DNA from: Paenibacillus sp. XY044
GTDB taxonomy: Bacteria; Bacillota; Bacilli; Paenibacillales; Paenibacillaceae
Direction: 5' to 3'
Length of the DNA stretch: 64,000 nt
Assembly (NCBI RefSeq): GCF_002257645.1
Contig: NZ_NQMO01000004.1
Coordinates: 248,001-312,000 of the forward strand
A model generated the notes under the pieces. That model ran no database searches, had not been told where the DNA came from, and was given only the letters and a program-made list of their open reading frames with translations. The position numbers and the translations under genes are program-made. Shown one piece after another: positions 1 through 8,734 of the stretch. How positions within the stretch are numbered: position 1 is the first letter of the stretch; the number at the start of each line of letters is the position of its first letter.

Positions 1-539
1 GGATTCCGTGGGTGGGGAGCAAGATCATTTTCGCGATCGTCCTGGCAACGATGATCCTGCCGTCGCAGGTGCAGCTGATTCCGCAGTACATCATTTTCGC
101 CAAGCTGGGCTGGATCAACACCATCCTGCCGCTGACGATCGGGGCCTTTTTCGGCGCGCCGTTCTACATTTTCTTATTGAGGCAATTTCTCTTAGGCATC
201 CCTAAGGAGCTGTCCGAAGCGGCGAAAATGGATGGGGCCTCCGAGTTCCGCATCTACTCGCAAATCATTATGCCGACCTTGAAGCCTGCATTAGCGACGG
301 TCGCCTTGTTTACCTTCGTGGGTGCCTATACGGACTTTATGGGACCGCTCATATACTTGAATGATGCCGCCAAGTGGACGCTGACGCTCGGTCTGCAGGG
401 ATTCCAGCAGGATCACGGGGCGCAATGGGAAAAGCTGATGGCCGCGTCGACGATCATGGCGATTCCGATGATTTTGCTCTATTTTTTCGGTCAAAAATAC
501 TATATGCAATCCGGATCTGCTTTTACAGGGTTCAAATGA
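1..539 (+). CDS. Carbohydrate ABC transporter permease, MalG type (5' partial)
   Basis: C-terminal part of an inner-membrane permease of a CUT1-class sugar importer. The reading frame is open to the window edge, and codons before the GTG at 12 read I-P-W-V-G-S, so the true start lies upstream. The protein shows hydrophobic membrane segments and the EAA loop ELSEAAKMDGAS, which contacts the ATPase, with the usual following PTLKP. It ends in a YYMQSG-type tail common to MalG-like subunits. It closely resembles the permease at 57266-58123, so the window holds parts of two related sugar importers. A strong terminator follows at 567, so this is the last gene of its operon. The substrate cannot be read from the sequence. 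Confidence 0.93.
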   Translation, partial: IPWVGSKIIFAIVLATMILPSQVQLIPQYIIFAKLGWINTILPLTIGAFFGAPFYIFLLRQFLLGIPKELSEAAKMDGASEFRIYSQIIMPTLKPALATVALFTFVGAYTDFMGPLIYLNDAAKWTLTLGLQGFQQDHGAQWEKLMAASTIMAIPMILLYFFGQKYYMQSGSAFTGFK

Positions 540-566
540 AATGCACCTCATGCATCCATATACATG

Positions 567-597
567 GGCTGGTTGGAAACTCCAATCAGCCTTTTTT
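567..597 (+). terminator. Rho-independent terminator of the permease operon
   Basis: Eleven-base arms GGCTGGTTGGA (567-577) and TCCAATCAGCC (581-591), with one G-T pair and a 3-base loop, followed by six T. It closes the upstream ABC operon. Confidence 0.9.
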
Positions 598-683
598 CGA
601 TTCTTCAACCTTGTAACTTTGCGGCGGCTGACAGCGTCCATAAGAAGGAAGAGAAATTTTCGTTAGAAGCTGGGAGGATATTG

Positions 684-2411
684 ATGATGCGAAAATGGAC
701 TATGGCGGCTGCCGGGCTGCTGCTCGCCGGGACGGTCGGAGGAAGCCTCTGGACAGGCCCGTCGGCTTGGGCTCAAACATCCGGACCGAACGCAAGTTAT
801 TCGAGCCCGGGCTCGGAATTTTATTTGACGAATCCGGTACCGCTTGCCAAGCCAAAGTGGACGGCGGCGCTCGACGCGCCGAAGGACTCGTCCGCCTCCA
901 ATCCTTCCGCGGTTATAGCGGCTCAGGGAAAGGTTTACTACATCGCAGGCGGCAAGCTGATCGCGAAGGCCGCGACCACCGGGAAGACGCTGTGGTCGTT
1001 CGGGTCGGGGCTTGGTGATGCAACCGTCGCGGATTCGAACGGAACCAAACTGTACGTCGGCGCCAAAGACGGCTCGGTCTATCGGGTCGATGCGGCGACC
1101 GGCAAAGGCGCGCGCATCTACCGGGCTCCATCGGGACAGGTACCGGCGATCTCCGTGGATGGCGGGACCTTGTATGTCTTTGCCGGCGGATCGCTTATCT
1201 CGGTCGATCCTGCCACAGGCAAGGAGAAGTGGCGAAACTTGGACGGCAAGTCCTTGCCTCAACGCGTGGGCGGGAAGCTGCTCTCGGGCGCCGTGGAATC
1301 GGGAGCGATCACCGTCTATACAACTTACGCGATCGATCCCGCTACGGGCAAGACGCTGTGGCGATTGCCTGGAGACCACTCGGGACTTCTCAAATCGGAA
1401 GGGGATACACTGTACTTCCAGGACCAATGGCCGAATGCCGATTATGTGGAGACTGCGGCGAACATCGACGAGGTGGATGTGAAGACCGGCAAGATCACGG
1501 CAAGCAAGAAGTTCGTTGCCTTAAAGGCTGACGGCAGTCCGGTCTATCCCCCATATAAAGTGGTGCTGGACGGCAATGACGTCTATGCGGCCGTTTCCGG
1601 CGAGGGCGTCTTCCGTTTCAATTACGACGCCGATCCCGCCGTCGTGAAGCCGGAATTGATTGCAGATCGGGGGGAGTTCATTGCAGGCCCCTATAACGGC
1701 AAGCTGTTTTTCCTGAATGAGGACAACCGCGGGATTCATGCGCGCAAAATCGTGGATCGCTCGACAGTCTTTTATAACGGCCTCGACAATCCGGCCAGCC
1801 GCATCGATATGATCGAATCCGGCTTGTACGTCGGTCAGAGCGACGGTACCGTCTACGCGTTGAACGTCTCGACGGGCAAGGCTTTGTTCCGCGCGCAGAC
1901 GGCGGCCCGCAGTTACGGAGCGTTCCAGGTGGAAGGCGGCATGCTGCTCGTTCAGGCGGAAGGCCAGTTGTATGCGTACCCGCTGCCTTCCGAATTGACG
2001 AAGTCCGCCGCAGCGGGCAGCGCTGCAGGTGCCTTCACGAAGTCAGATGCCAAGATCACGCTGGAAGGGAAGGCGCTTGCACTGCCTGCTGGGGCGGGCG
2101 TCATGTCGACGGACAACCGAATGTTTATCCCCTTCCGGTCGCTGACGGAGGCGCTCGGAGCCAAGGTCGCCTACGACGCGCAGGCGAAGCGGACGACCGT
2201 GACTTACGGAACGCGCGTTTTCTCGATCGCCGACGGCTCTCCCTTTGCTCTCACAGGCGGGAAGCAAGTCGCGCTGACCTACTCGCCCGCTAATCTGAAC
2301 GGCTCGCTCTACGTGCCGATCAAGGACTTCGGCGATCTGCTGGGCGTGCAGGTCAAATGGAACGCCGGCACGCGCACGGTGGAGGTAACCAAAGAGGGGG
2401 CCGCGAAATAA
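684..2411 (+). CDS. Secreted PQQ-like beta-propeller protein with C-terminal stalk domain
   Basis: Exported protein of about 575 residues. Start chosen at ATG 684 (ATG also at 687), eight bases after GGGAGGA; longer upstream reading lacks a ribosome site. Residues 1-30 form a signal peptide (basic start, Leu/Ala core, cleavage near AWA-Q). The body has repeated segments of the type VYRVDAATGK, ISVDPATGKEKW, YAIDPATGKTLW and YALNVSTGKALF, which are PQQ_2 propeller blades. The last 110 residues match the copper amine oxidase N-terminal-like 'stalk' domain (MFIPFRSLTEALGAKV, then VPIKDFGDLLGVQVKW). That domain is very common on Paenibacillus secreted proteins and is not an active oxidase. Probably a cell-surface scaffold or binding protein; no catalytic function is implied. 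Confidence 0.88.
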   Translation: MMRKWTMAAAGLLLAGTVGGSLWTGPSAWAQTSGPNASYSSPGSEFYLTNPVPLAKPKWTAALDAPKDSSASNPSAVIAAQGKVYYIAGGKLIAKAATTGKTLWSFGSGLGDATVADSNGTKLYVGAKDGSVYRVDAATGKGARIYRAPSGQVPAISVDGGTLYVFAGGSLISVDPATGKEKWRNLDGKSLPQRVGGKLLSGAVESGAITVYTTYAIDPATGKTLWRLPGDHSGLLKSEGDTLYFQDQWPNADYVETAANIDEVDVKTGKITASKKFVALKADGSPVYPPYKVVLDGNDVYAAVSGEGVFRFNYDADPAVVKPELIADRGEFIAGPYNGKLFFLNEDNRGIHARKIVDRSTVFYNGLDNPASRIDMIESGLYVGQSDGTVYALNVSTGKALFRAQTAARSYGAFQVEGGMLLVQAEGQLYAYPLPSELTKSAAAGSAAGAFTKSDAKITLEGKALALPAGAGVMSTDNRMFIPFRSLTEALGAKVAYDAQAKRTTVTYGTRVFSIADGSPFALTGGKQVALTYSPANLNGSLYVPIKDFGDLLGVQVKWNAGTRTVEVTKEGAAK

Positions 2412-2493
2412 GGCTGGCGGATCCGCGCTATTGGAGGCGGACACAGAACGGATAGAAAAACTCCTATTTTCCTTAATTAGGCTAATGTATACT

Positions 2494-2520
2494 AAAAACG
2501 GCGGGATGACTGCCGTTTTT
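2494..2520 (+). terminator. Rho-independent terminator
   Basis: AAAAACGGC (2494-2502) pairs with GCCGTTTTT (2512-2520) around a 9-base loop. It separates the propeller gene from the racemase. The flanking A and T tracts make it potentially bidirectional. Confidence 0.88.
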
Positions 2521-2600
2521 CCACATTCACTTTACGTAAATGAAGGTTTATCGATGCCGATTTTGAAGCAAAAAACAAGGGCAATGGAGATGAGCATACA

Positions 2601-3293
2601 ATGAAGGTGATCGGTCTTATTGGTGGGATGAGTTGGGAATCCTCTATTGAGTACTATCGAATGATCAATGAAGAAGTGAGAAGAAGATTAGGCGGGTTAC
2701 ACTCAGCGAAGTGTCTTTTATATAGTGTTGATTTTGAAGAAATTGAACGTTACCAAGCGGAAGGCGCCTGGGACAAGGCGGGTGAAGTGTTAGGTCAAAC
2801 CGCACGTTCTTTGGAAAAAGGGGGAGCTGACTTTATCGTCATTTGTACCAATACGATGCATAAAGTTGTCGATGATATTCAGTCACAGGTCAAAATCCCT
2901 ATTTTACATATCGCGGATGCTACGGCAGCCCAAATCAAGGAAAGCAAGATTCGTTCTGTTGGGCTGCTCGGCACAAAGTACACCATGGAACAAGACTTTT
3001 ATAAATCACGTTTGGAGCAGAACGGGATTCAAGTGATCGTTCCAAATCGGGATGACAGAGAGGCCGTAAACAAGATCATTTATGAAGAGTTGTGTTTGGG
3101 CAAGATTCATCAGGAATCTAGGGATTATTATAAAAAGGTTATTCAAGGCTTGATCGAATCAGGAGCCGAAGGGATTATATTAGGCTGCACAGAAATTGGA
3201 TTGTTAGTGAAGCCGGAAGACGCTGAAGTTCCTCTGTTTGACACAACCTACATCCATGCTTGCGAGGCCGTAAATATGTCGTTGAAAGCGTGA
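2601..3293 (+). CDS. Aspartate/glutamate racemase family protein
   Basis: Cytosolic amino-acid racemase of the cofactor-independent two-cysteine family (RacX/YgeA type), 230 residues, normal length. Both catalytic cysteines are visible: C82 in ICTNTMHK and C196 in LGCTEIG. The N-terminus MKVIGLIGGMSWESS is typical of the aspartate racemase branch, and STKYTM-like loops follow in GLLGTKYTM. The family interconverts D- and L-forms of Asp, Glu or sometimes other amino acids; the substrate here is not predictable. Codon use is more AT-rich than the propeller gene before it or the oxidoreductase after it, which may indicate separate acquisition. It stands alone between two terminators. Confidence 0.9.
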   Translation: MKVIGLIGGMSWESSIEYYRMINEEVRRRLGGLHSAKCLLYSVDFEEIERYQAEGAWDKAGEVLGQTARSLEKGGADFIVICTNTMHKVVDDIQSQVKIPILHIADATAAQIKESKIRSVGLLGTKYTMEQDFYKSRLEQNGIQVIVPNRDDREAVNKIIYEELCLGKIHQESRDYYKKVIQGLIESGAEGIILGCTEIGLLVKPEDAEVPLFDTTYIHACEAVNMSLKA

Positions 3294-3344
3294 ATTTGGA
3301 GATGAATCCCGTACGAATCCGTTAAAATAGAATTATCATCGCAG

Positions 3345-3368
3345 CGCGCCCGCCAGGGCGCGTTTTTT
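3345..3368 (+). terminator. Rho-independent terminator
   Basis: CGCGCCC (3345-3351), loop GCCA, GGGCGCG (3356-3362), then six T. Terminates the racemase gene. Confidence 0.92.
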
Positions 3369-3437
3369 AAATGATCTAGGGTTTGGAGTACTCCGGTACA
3401 CGCCAGAAAATATTTATAGCAATTTCCCGGCCGATTT

Positions 3438-3464
3438 TGTCACATCCCATCCTCACTCCCCGTC
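3438..3464 (+). promoter_or_regulatory. ECF41-type sigma-factor promoter (TGTCACA-N16-CGTC)
   Basis: TGTCACA at 3438-3444, exactly 16 bases, then CGTC at 3461-3464, about 34 bases before the oxidoreductase start. This equals the consensus published for ECF41 sigma factors. Because the sigma gene is the next gene in the same operon, the element implies positive autoregulation of the module. Confidence 0.85.
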
Positions 3465-3497
3465 ATACGGGTAAAATCACCGAAAGGGATGATCGAG

Positions 3498-4808
3498 ATG
3501 GAGATGGAATACGATTACGATGTGGCGGTAGTTGGCGGGGGCATAGCAGGTCTGACGGCGGCGGTGTACGCGGCGAAGGCGGGGAAGCGGACGATTCTTA
3601 TCGAGAAGCAGGAGCGTCTCGGCGGCCGGGCGATCACGGTGAAGAAAAGAGGAGCCTATTTTAGTTTGGGCGGGCACGCCCTGTATCATGGCGATGCGCT
3701 CGCGACATTCCGCGAACTCGGACTAAGTTTGCAGGGGGGCCAGCCCTCCACCGATGCACTCGGCATTTGGAACGGAAAGCTGGTGACCATGCCGATGGGG
3801 GTCAAATCGCTCTTCACCACGCCGCTGCTGTCCTGGAAAGGGAAGGTGGAACTTGCCTCCTGGCTGGCGAAGCTGGGCAAACTGGATACGCTCCGGTATG
3901 AGCGGGTCAGTCTCCGAGAATGGCTGGAGGGGAATGTCAAGGACCCCATGCTGCGGCATTTATTTTATGCGCTTCTGCGTACGGCGAGCTACGTAGTAGC
4001 GCCGGATCTGCAGGCGGCGGGTCCGGTACTGCGGCAGCTGCAGAACTCCTTGAAGGGCGTGCTGTATCTGGACCGGGGCTGGGGCGTGATGGTCGACGAG
4101 TTAGGCAAGCTGGCTGAGAAAGGCGGCGTGAAGCTGCTCTCGAAGAGCAAGGCCGTGTCGATCGGGCACGCTGAAGGCTCCGTACGGCATGTGCTCTGCG
4201 AAGATGGAACGATGATCAAGGCGAATGCCGTCATCGTCGCCGCTTCGCCCGCGGTCGCTTATCAACTGGTGCCCGGGGCTGAAACGACTGCCCTTCATAC
4301 CTGGAAGGAGCAGGCGGTCGAAATTACGGCTGCATGCCTGGATGTCGCCCTCCGTCGTCTGCCGAAGCCGGATCAGCAATTCGTGTACGGCATCGACCGG
4401 ACCGTCTTCCTATCTAACCAGTCGCGCGCTGCTTATCTTAGCGACGATGGATCGCAGGTCGTCACCGTGATCAAATACAAGGGGCCGGAAAGCGATCCGA
4501 AACAGGATTTGCAGGACCTCGAACAAATGCTGGACCTGGTGCAGCCGGGCTGGAGGGATGAACTCGTCGTCCGGCAGTATCTGCCGACAATGACGGTATG
4601 CCACGATTTTATGCATCTGAACCGTCAGGAGAACCCGGGGCCCGCCGTCCCGGAAATCAAAGGGCTGTACGTGGCAGGAGATTGGGCTTCGCACGGGGAA
4701 TTACTAGCCGACGCCGCGACGGCGAGCGCGAAAAGGGCTGTGCGGCATATTCTCTCCCTAGAGAGTGAGGGAAGGGGGACCCATGAGCAGCATAGAAGAA
4801 TTGTATGA
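3498..4808 (+). CDS. FAD-dependent oxidoreductase, amine oxidase/phytoene desaturase-like
   Basis: Flavoprotein of about 436 residues. The N-terminus carries the Rossmann dinucleotide motif VAVVGGGIAGLTAA with the downstream acidic residue in ILIEKQERLGGRA, as in protoporphyrinogen oxidase, monoamine oxidase and phytoene desaturase relatives. The C-terminus LYVAGDWASHGELLADAATAS is the second FAD-contact motif. ATG 3489 abuts the GAAAGGG ribosome site with no spacing, so ATG 3498 (nine-base spacing) is preferred; ATG 3504 is also possible. The 3' end overlaps the sigma-factor start by 26 bases, suggesting translational coupling. ECF41 sigma genes normally sit beside a carboxymuconolactone decarboxylase, oxidoreductase or epimerase ('COE') gene, and this fits the oxidoreductase class. 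The substrate is unknown. Confidence 0.9.
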   Translation: MEMEYDYDVAVVGGGIAGLTAAVYAAKAGKRTILIEKQERLGGRAITVKKRGAYFSLGGHALYHGDALATFRELGLSLQGGQPSTDALGIWNGKLVTMPMGVKSLFTTPLLSWKGKVELASWLAKLGKLDTLRYERVSLREWLEGNVKDPMLRHLFYALLRTASYVVAPDLQAAGPVLRQLQNSLKGVLYLDRGWGVMVDELGKLAEKGGVKLLSKSKAVSIGHAEGSVRHVLCEDGTMIKANAVIVAASPAVAYQLVPGAETTALHTWKEQAVEITAACLDVALRRLPKPDQQFVYGIDRTVFLSNQSRAAYLSDDGSQVVTVIKYKGPESDPKQDLQDLEQMLDLVQPGWRDELVVRQYLPTMTVCHDFMHLNRQENPGPAVPEIKGLYVAGDWASHGELLADAATASAKRAVRHILSLESEGRGTHEQHRRIV

Positions 4809-5691
4809 AACCTATAGAAAACCGCTGATATCCTATGCCTACCGGATGCTGGGCAGCGTCATGGACGCGGAGGATATCGTGCAGGAGTCTTTTCTAAGCT
4901 ATGGCCGGCTGGAGGAACTCGATGCGATACGGAATGAGCGATCCTTTTTGTACAAAATCGTCACCAACCGATGCCTGGACCTGCTTCGTTCCTCAGCGAA
5001 GAAACGGGAGCTCTACGTCGGTCCATGGCTTCCTGAGCCTCTGATCGGTTCGCTGGATGCTTCCGAAGCTGATCCGTCCGAAATCTATGTGCGCCGCGAA
5101 TCGATATCAACGGCATACCTGTTGCTCCTTCAGCAGCTTAGTGCCGTCGAAAGGGCCGTCTTTCTCCTGCGCGAGATTTTTCATTATTCCTTCGACGAGA
5201 TTGCCGGGATGGTTGGCAAGAGTACGGCGAACTGCCGGCAAATTTTCCACCGGGCCAAAAAGAGCATCCAAGCCGATCCCGAGCAATGCCTCCCGTTTCA
5301 CGTGGCCGAAGAGAAGCTGCAGGATTTCGTCAGTTCCCTTCTGCAAGGGAATACAAGCCGACTCCTGGAGCTGGTCAGCGAGGGCGCAGCCATGATCTCT
5401 GACGGCGGCGGCAAGGTCACGGCGGCACGGGTGCCTGTCCTTGGATTCGAGCGGGTCATCCATCTGCTGCTTAATCTGCTTAAGATGTACGAGGGGAAAT
5501 TTGCGTATTCGTTCGTTTCCGTCAACGGCATACCGGGCTTCCGGCTTGCGATAGATAACGGGGATCAGTTCGTGTATTCTTTTTCTTTTAAAGATGACAA
5601 GATCCAATCGATTTACGCATTAGGAAATCCGGAGAAGCTGAGGCATTTGCCGGAACTCAAGCAGCGGGATGATGAACTTGGCACGCCGTGA
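4783..5691 (+). CDS. ECF41-group RNA polymerase sigma factor (SigJ-like)
   Basis: Alternative sigma factor of 302 residues. Region 2 contains YRMLGSVMDAEDIVQESF and region 4 contains LSAVERAVFLLREIFHYSFDEIAGM. A SnoaL/NTF2-like C-terminal extension follows. Three signatures of group ECF41 are present: WLPEP after region 2, DGGGK in the C-terminal domain, and NPEKL near the end. In this group the C-terminal domain replaces a separate anti-sigma factor. ATG 4783 follows GAAGGGGGAC, and the longer GTG 4765 reading is unlikely. The gene overlaps the FAD oxidoreductase and should be co-transcribed from the ECF41 promoter at 3438. Confidence 0.93.
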   Translation: MSSIEELYETYRKPLISYAYRMLGSVMDAEDIVQESFLSYGRLEELDAIRNERSFLYKIVTNRCLDLLRSSAKKRELYVGPWLPEPLIGSLDASEADPSEIYVRRESISTAYLLLLQQLSAVERAVFLLREIFHYSFDEIAGMVGKSTANCRQIFHRAKKSIQADPEQCLPFHVAEEKLQDFVSSLLQGNTSRLLELVSEGAAMISDGGGKVTAARVPVLGFERVIHLLLNLLKMYEGKFAYSFVSVNGIPGFRLAIDNGDQFVYSFSFKDDKIQSIYALGNPEKLRHLPELKQRDDELGTP

Positions 5692-5780
5692 AAGGCACAG
5701 CTAACCAACCAAATGATTACGCATCCCGCGATCGTCGTTAAGCTAGAGGAACAACAGAAAAGCAGCATATGTGAAAAAGA

Positions 5781-5810
5781 CCCTGCCGGCGCGTAGCCAG
5801 CGGGGTTTTT
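5781..5810 (+). terminator. Rho-independent terminator of the ECF41 operon
   Basis: CCCTGC (5781-5786) pairs with GCGGGG (5800-5805, one G-T pair), followed by five T. It lies between the sigma factor and the convergent tetR-family gene. Confidence 0.65.
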
Positions 5811-5827
5811 GGCGTTCATGGATCTTA

Positions 5828-6466
5828 TTATATGGTCTGCAAAATTCTAACGACCTGATCCTCGATATGGGAATCGTCAACCTTATTCCAATGCTCAGGG
5901 CGAATCATTTGATACTTTTTCATTCGGTAAAACTCTATAACGGCTTGTTTCAAGGTGAGGTCATACCACTGGATGCTGAACGTCGGTTCCATGATCCGCC
6001 GCAGCGTAGCGTCGTCTTGAACCAAGGACAGCACCGCATTCATTCGGTTGAAAATTCCCTGATCCATCCCGGCTTCAAAAAAGCCTTCCAGATTTTTATT
6101 CCGGTTCTGCTGGGCGATGACCAGACTTTCAAACAACCGCGGATAGAATTCTTTGAGGTCCTCCAGGAACAAATCGGATATAAAAATGACGCAGATCAGC
6201 GATTGCAGGAATGTTAGCTGAAAACGCTCGATATAAGAGACGGTTTCGTCGCTCACAACGACATCGGCCTGCTGCAAGTAGTTCATCTCATACTCCACGA
6301 CCTGCTGAATGATGTCATCTTTGGATGAAAAATGCTTATACAGCGTCACCTTGCTGATATCCATATATTTGGCGATATCGTCTATTTTAAGTTGGCTGAA
6401 TTTGTTCTTTCGGATGACCGGTTTTATTTTCTCGATATAATGATCGGCACTTACGGCTTTTCTCAC
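5828..6466 (-). CDS. TetR/AcrR family transcriptional regulator
   Basis: One-component repressor-type regulator of 212 residues, normal for the family. The N-terminal helix-turn-helix is clear (FSQLKIDDIAKYMDISKVTLYKHFSSKDDIIQQVVEYEM); the C-terminal ligand domain is not assignable. It is divergent from the SDR gene at 6650 across an AT-rich 183-base region that holds the SDR promoter, so control of the SDR/epimerase pair and of itself is the likely role. Ligand unknown. The gene is more AT-rich than the SDR it faces. Confidence 0.9.
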   Translation of the reverse strand: MRKAVSADHYIEKIKPVIRKNKFSQLKIDDIAKYMDISKVTLYKHFSSKDDIIQQVVEYEMNYLQQADVVVSDETVSYIERFQLTFLQSLICVIFISDLFLEDLKEFYPRLFESLVIAQQNRNKNLEGFFEAGMDQGIFNRMNAVLSLVQDDATLRRIMEPTFSIQWYDLTLKQAVIEFYRMKKYQMIRPEHWNKVDDSHIEDQVVRILQTI

Positions 6467-6571
6467 AAAATGAAGCCTCCTTTGTACTTATACAACATAT
6501 TATACCGAATTCACTGTTACCACAAACACTTTTTACTAAAATTAATAAATTAACTTTTTTTATTAAGTTTG

Positions 6572-6600
6572 TTTACTTTATTAATTACGTGAGCTATAAT
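6572..6600 (+). promoter_or_regulatory. Sigma-A promoter of the SDR gene
   Basis: TTTACT (6572-6577), a 17-base spacer, then TATAAT (6595-6600), 50 bases before the SDR start. The surrounding AT-rich tract 6536-6590 contains repeated TTAATAAA/TTTATTAA half-sites that could bind the divergent TetR protein. Confidence 0.6.
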
Positions 6601-6649
6601 CGGTCTTGCAAAAATAAATGAGCTTCTAAAGCCAGAGGAGGAAAAAAAG

Positions 6650-7408
6650 ATGAGTACAGTGGAAAAAGGGAAATACGAAGGCAAGCGGGTTGTCATTACG
6701 GGAGGCAGCAGCGGGTTCGGCCTGGAGACGGCGAAGATGCTGGTGGATGAAGGAGCGCGTGTATTGATCACCGGCCGTACCCAGTCCACGCTCGATTCGG
6801 CTCTGAAACAATTGGGGAACAGCGCGGTCGCCGTCGTGAGTGACGCCTCGTCGTTGAGTGATATTGAAGCCCTGTCCGACCGGGTGAAGGCTGAGTTTGG
6901 CACGATCGACGCCTTGTTCGTAAACGCTGGCGTGACACGCTTCGTTCCTTTTGAGTCCGTTACGGAAGAGGTGTACGACGAGGTTCTCGCCATCAATACC
7001 AAGGGGCCGTATTTTACCGTGCAAAAGCTCGTCCCGCTGCTTAACGAGGGGAGCGGCGTGGTTCTCACAACTTCGGTCGCGAACGTGCTTGGAATTCCGA
7101 TGATCAGCGCGTACGCTGCCAGCAAGGCAGCGCTCCGTTCCATGACGCGCAGCCTCGCCCGCGAGCTGCTGCCGCGGAAGATCCGTGTGAACGCGGTCAG
7201 CCCCGGTCCGATCGACACCGGCATTCTGGACAGATCGATGCCGGCCGAAGCGGCGGAACAGACCAAGGCGCAAATGAGACAGGAGAACCCGATGCTGCGT
7301 TTTGGGGAGCCCAGCGAGGTAGCCCAAGCCGTCTTGTTTCTCGCCTTCGATGCCACCTATACCACGGGGGCTGAGTTCCCCGTTGACGGAGGCGGCTCGC
7401 AAATCTAA
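6650..7408 (+). CDS. SDR family oxidoreductase
   Basis: Classical short-chain dehydrogenase/reductase of 252 residues. It has the NAD(P) motif TGGSSGFG (about 17-24), NAG in the VNAGVTRF stretch, catalytic Y155 and K159 in SAYAASKAA, and a C-terminal TGAEFPVDGGGSQI typical of the family. The start follows GAGGAGG with good spacing. It reduces or oxidises a small carbonyl or alcohol substrate; nothing in the sequence fixes which. It is divergent from the TetR gene and followed after 72 bases by an epimerase-like gene, suggesting a small two-gene redox operon. Confidence 0.93.
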   Translation: MSTVEKGKYEGKRVVITGGSSGFGLETAKMLVDEGARVLITGRTQSTLDSALKQLGNSAVAVVSDASSLSDIEALSDRVKAEFGTIDALFVNAGVTRFVPFESVTEEVYDEVLAINTKGPYFTVQKLVPLLNEGSGVVLTTSVANVLGIPMISAYAASKAALRSMTRSLARELLPRKIRVNAVSPGPIDTGILDRSMPAEAAEQTKAQMRQENPMLRFGEPSEVAQAVLFLAFDATYTTGAEFPVDGGGSQI

Positions 7409-7480
7409 GTACGTTGTAACCCGCAGTTGGCTAACCAACCGATATGTTATAAACGAACCAAGGAAGGGAAGCGAATCCAT

Positions 7481-8395
7481 ATGGCAACAATGGAAAATGC
7501 AAAAAATATGCGCATCTTTGTAACAGGCGCGACGGGGTTCGTCGGTTCCGCCGTTGTTCGCGAACTCATTGCCGCGGGGCATCAAGTCGTCGGGCTCGCG
7601 CGTTCGGATAAGTCTGCTGCATCGCTGACGGCCGCCGGAGCCGAGGTGCACCGCGGTTCCCTGGATGACCTTAACAGTCTGCGGGAAGGAGCCGCCGCAG
7701 CGGACGGCGTGATTCACTTGGCCTTCAAGCACGATTTCGCGGACTTCGCGGCAGCCGCTGAGGCGGATAGCAAGGCGATCGAGGCGATCGGTGAAGCACT
7801 GGAGGGCACTGGAAAGCCGCTCGTGGCCACCTCGGGAACATTGATGCTTACACCGGGACGACTTGGGACGGAAGAAGAGGCGTCGACCCAGTCTACGCCA
7901 CGGCGCTCCGAGGAAGCTGCACTCGCGCTGGCTGGGCGCGGGGTGAGAGCTTCGGTCGTCCGCCTGTCACCGTCCGTGCATGGCCCGGGCGAGCAGGGCT
8001 TTGTTCCGACTCTGATCGGTATCGCGCGGGAGAAAGGCTTTGCGGCGTACGTGGATGAGGGGCTTAACCACTGGCCGGCGGTTCACCAGCTTGATGCGGC
8101 GCGCCTGTTCAGACTGGCGTTGGAAAAAGGAGCCGCAGGTGCCGTGTATCACGGGGTCGGCGATGAGGGCGTGCCCTTCCGGGAAATCGCTGAGGTCATC
8201 GGCCGCCACCTGAACCTGCCGGTACGCAGCATTTCCCGCAAAGAGGCAGAGGCTTACTTCGGTTGGCTCGCCTTCGCCGCGTCGACCGACAATCTGGCAT
8301 CGAGCGCACTGACCCAGGAACGCTTAGGATGGCAGCCCGTGAACCCTGGTTTGATCGCGGATCTGGAACAGGGGCACTACTTCAACCGTTATTGA
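7481..8395 (+). CDS. Atypical SDR, NAD-dependent epimerase/dehydratase-like
   Basis: Extended/atypical SDR of 304 residues. The N-terminal dinucleotide motif FVTGATGFVGSAVVREL is clear. The sequence continues VVGLARSDKSAASLTAAGAEVHRGSLDD, a pattern shared by YwnB/Rv-type NAD(P)-binding reductases close to dihydroflavonol reductases. The second half contains NHWPAVHQLDAARLFRLAL, a hallmark of this subgroup. Start at ATG 7481 after GGAAGGGAA; the in-frame ORF opens further upstream without a ribosome site. Lies 72 bases after the SDR without a terminator between, so probably co-transcribed. Substrate unknown. Confidence 0.88.
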   Translation: MATMENAKNMRIFVTGATGFVGSAVVRELIAAGHQVVGLARSDKSAASLTAAGAEVHRGSLDDLNSLREGAAAADGVIHLAFKHDFADFAAAAEADSKAIEAIGEALEGTGKPLVATSGTLMLTPGRLGTEEEASTQSTPRRSEEAALALAGRGVRASVVRLSPSVHGPGEQGFVPTLIGIAREKGFAAYVDEGLNHWPAVHQLDAARLFRLALEKGAAGAVYHGVGDEGVPFREIAEVIGRHLNLPVRSISRKEAEAYFGWLAFAASTDNLASSALTQERLGWQPVNPGLIADLEQGHYFNRY

Positions 8396-8734
8396 TGGAT
8401 TGGGTGAACGAAGAAGTTTTTCGAATGGCGCTGAACCAATAGGTCCTGAACTCATTTGGTTAATAGAATAAGTAACTTTATGGGGGCTTCCTTTTTATGC
8501 AGAGGGTTGTCCAACGAAATCGCCTGACGGTACCATCGTTATAAAAGTCTTGGCCTGTGATTCAGTACCCCCTTCATGGATGTATTGGGCACAGGCCATA
8601 GATGTTATCCAATATGATCATAGATCGACTTAGTATAATATTGATCCGGATTACTTCCAAGACTCGACTTAATCTCCTCCCACCACCCATGTTACAATAA
8701 ACCCAAATCATCACAGTTATTGGAGGTATCCTCA
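8396..8734. other. Intergenic region, no gene seen
   Basis: No coding frame with a ribosome site was found. The only structure seen is a 9-base inverted repeat, TGGCCTGTG (8551-8559) and CACAGGCCA (8590-8598), with a 30-base loop. A possible -10 TACAAT (8693-8698) precedes the next gene without a convincing -35. Confidence 0.5.

Noticed and set aside
6626..7732. Long minus-strand ORF (368 codons) across the SDR genes
   Set aside because: The opposite strand has clear SDR motifs and a ribosome site; this frame has none and no recognisable domain.
8551..8598. Inverted repeat TGGCCTGTG/CACAGGCCA as a riboswitch
   Set aside because: Single long-loop pairing, no conserved aptamer text, and 137 bases from the next start.
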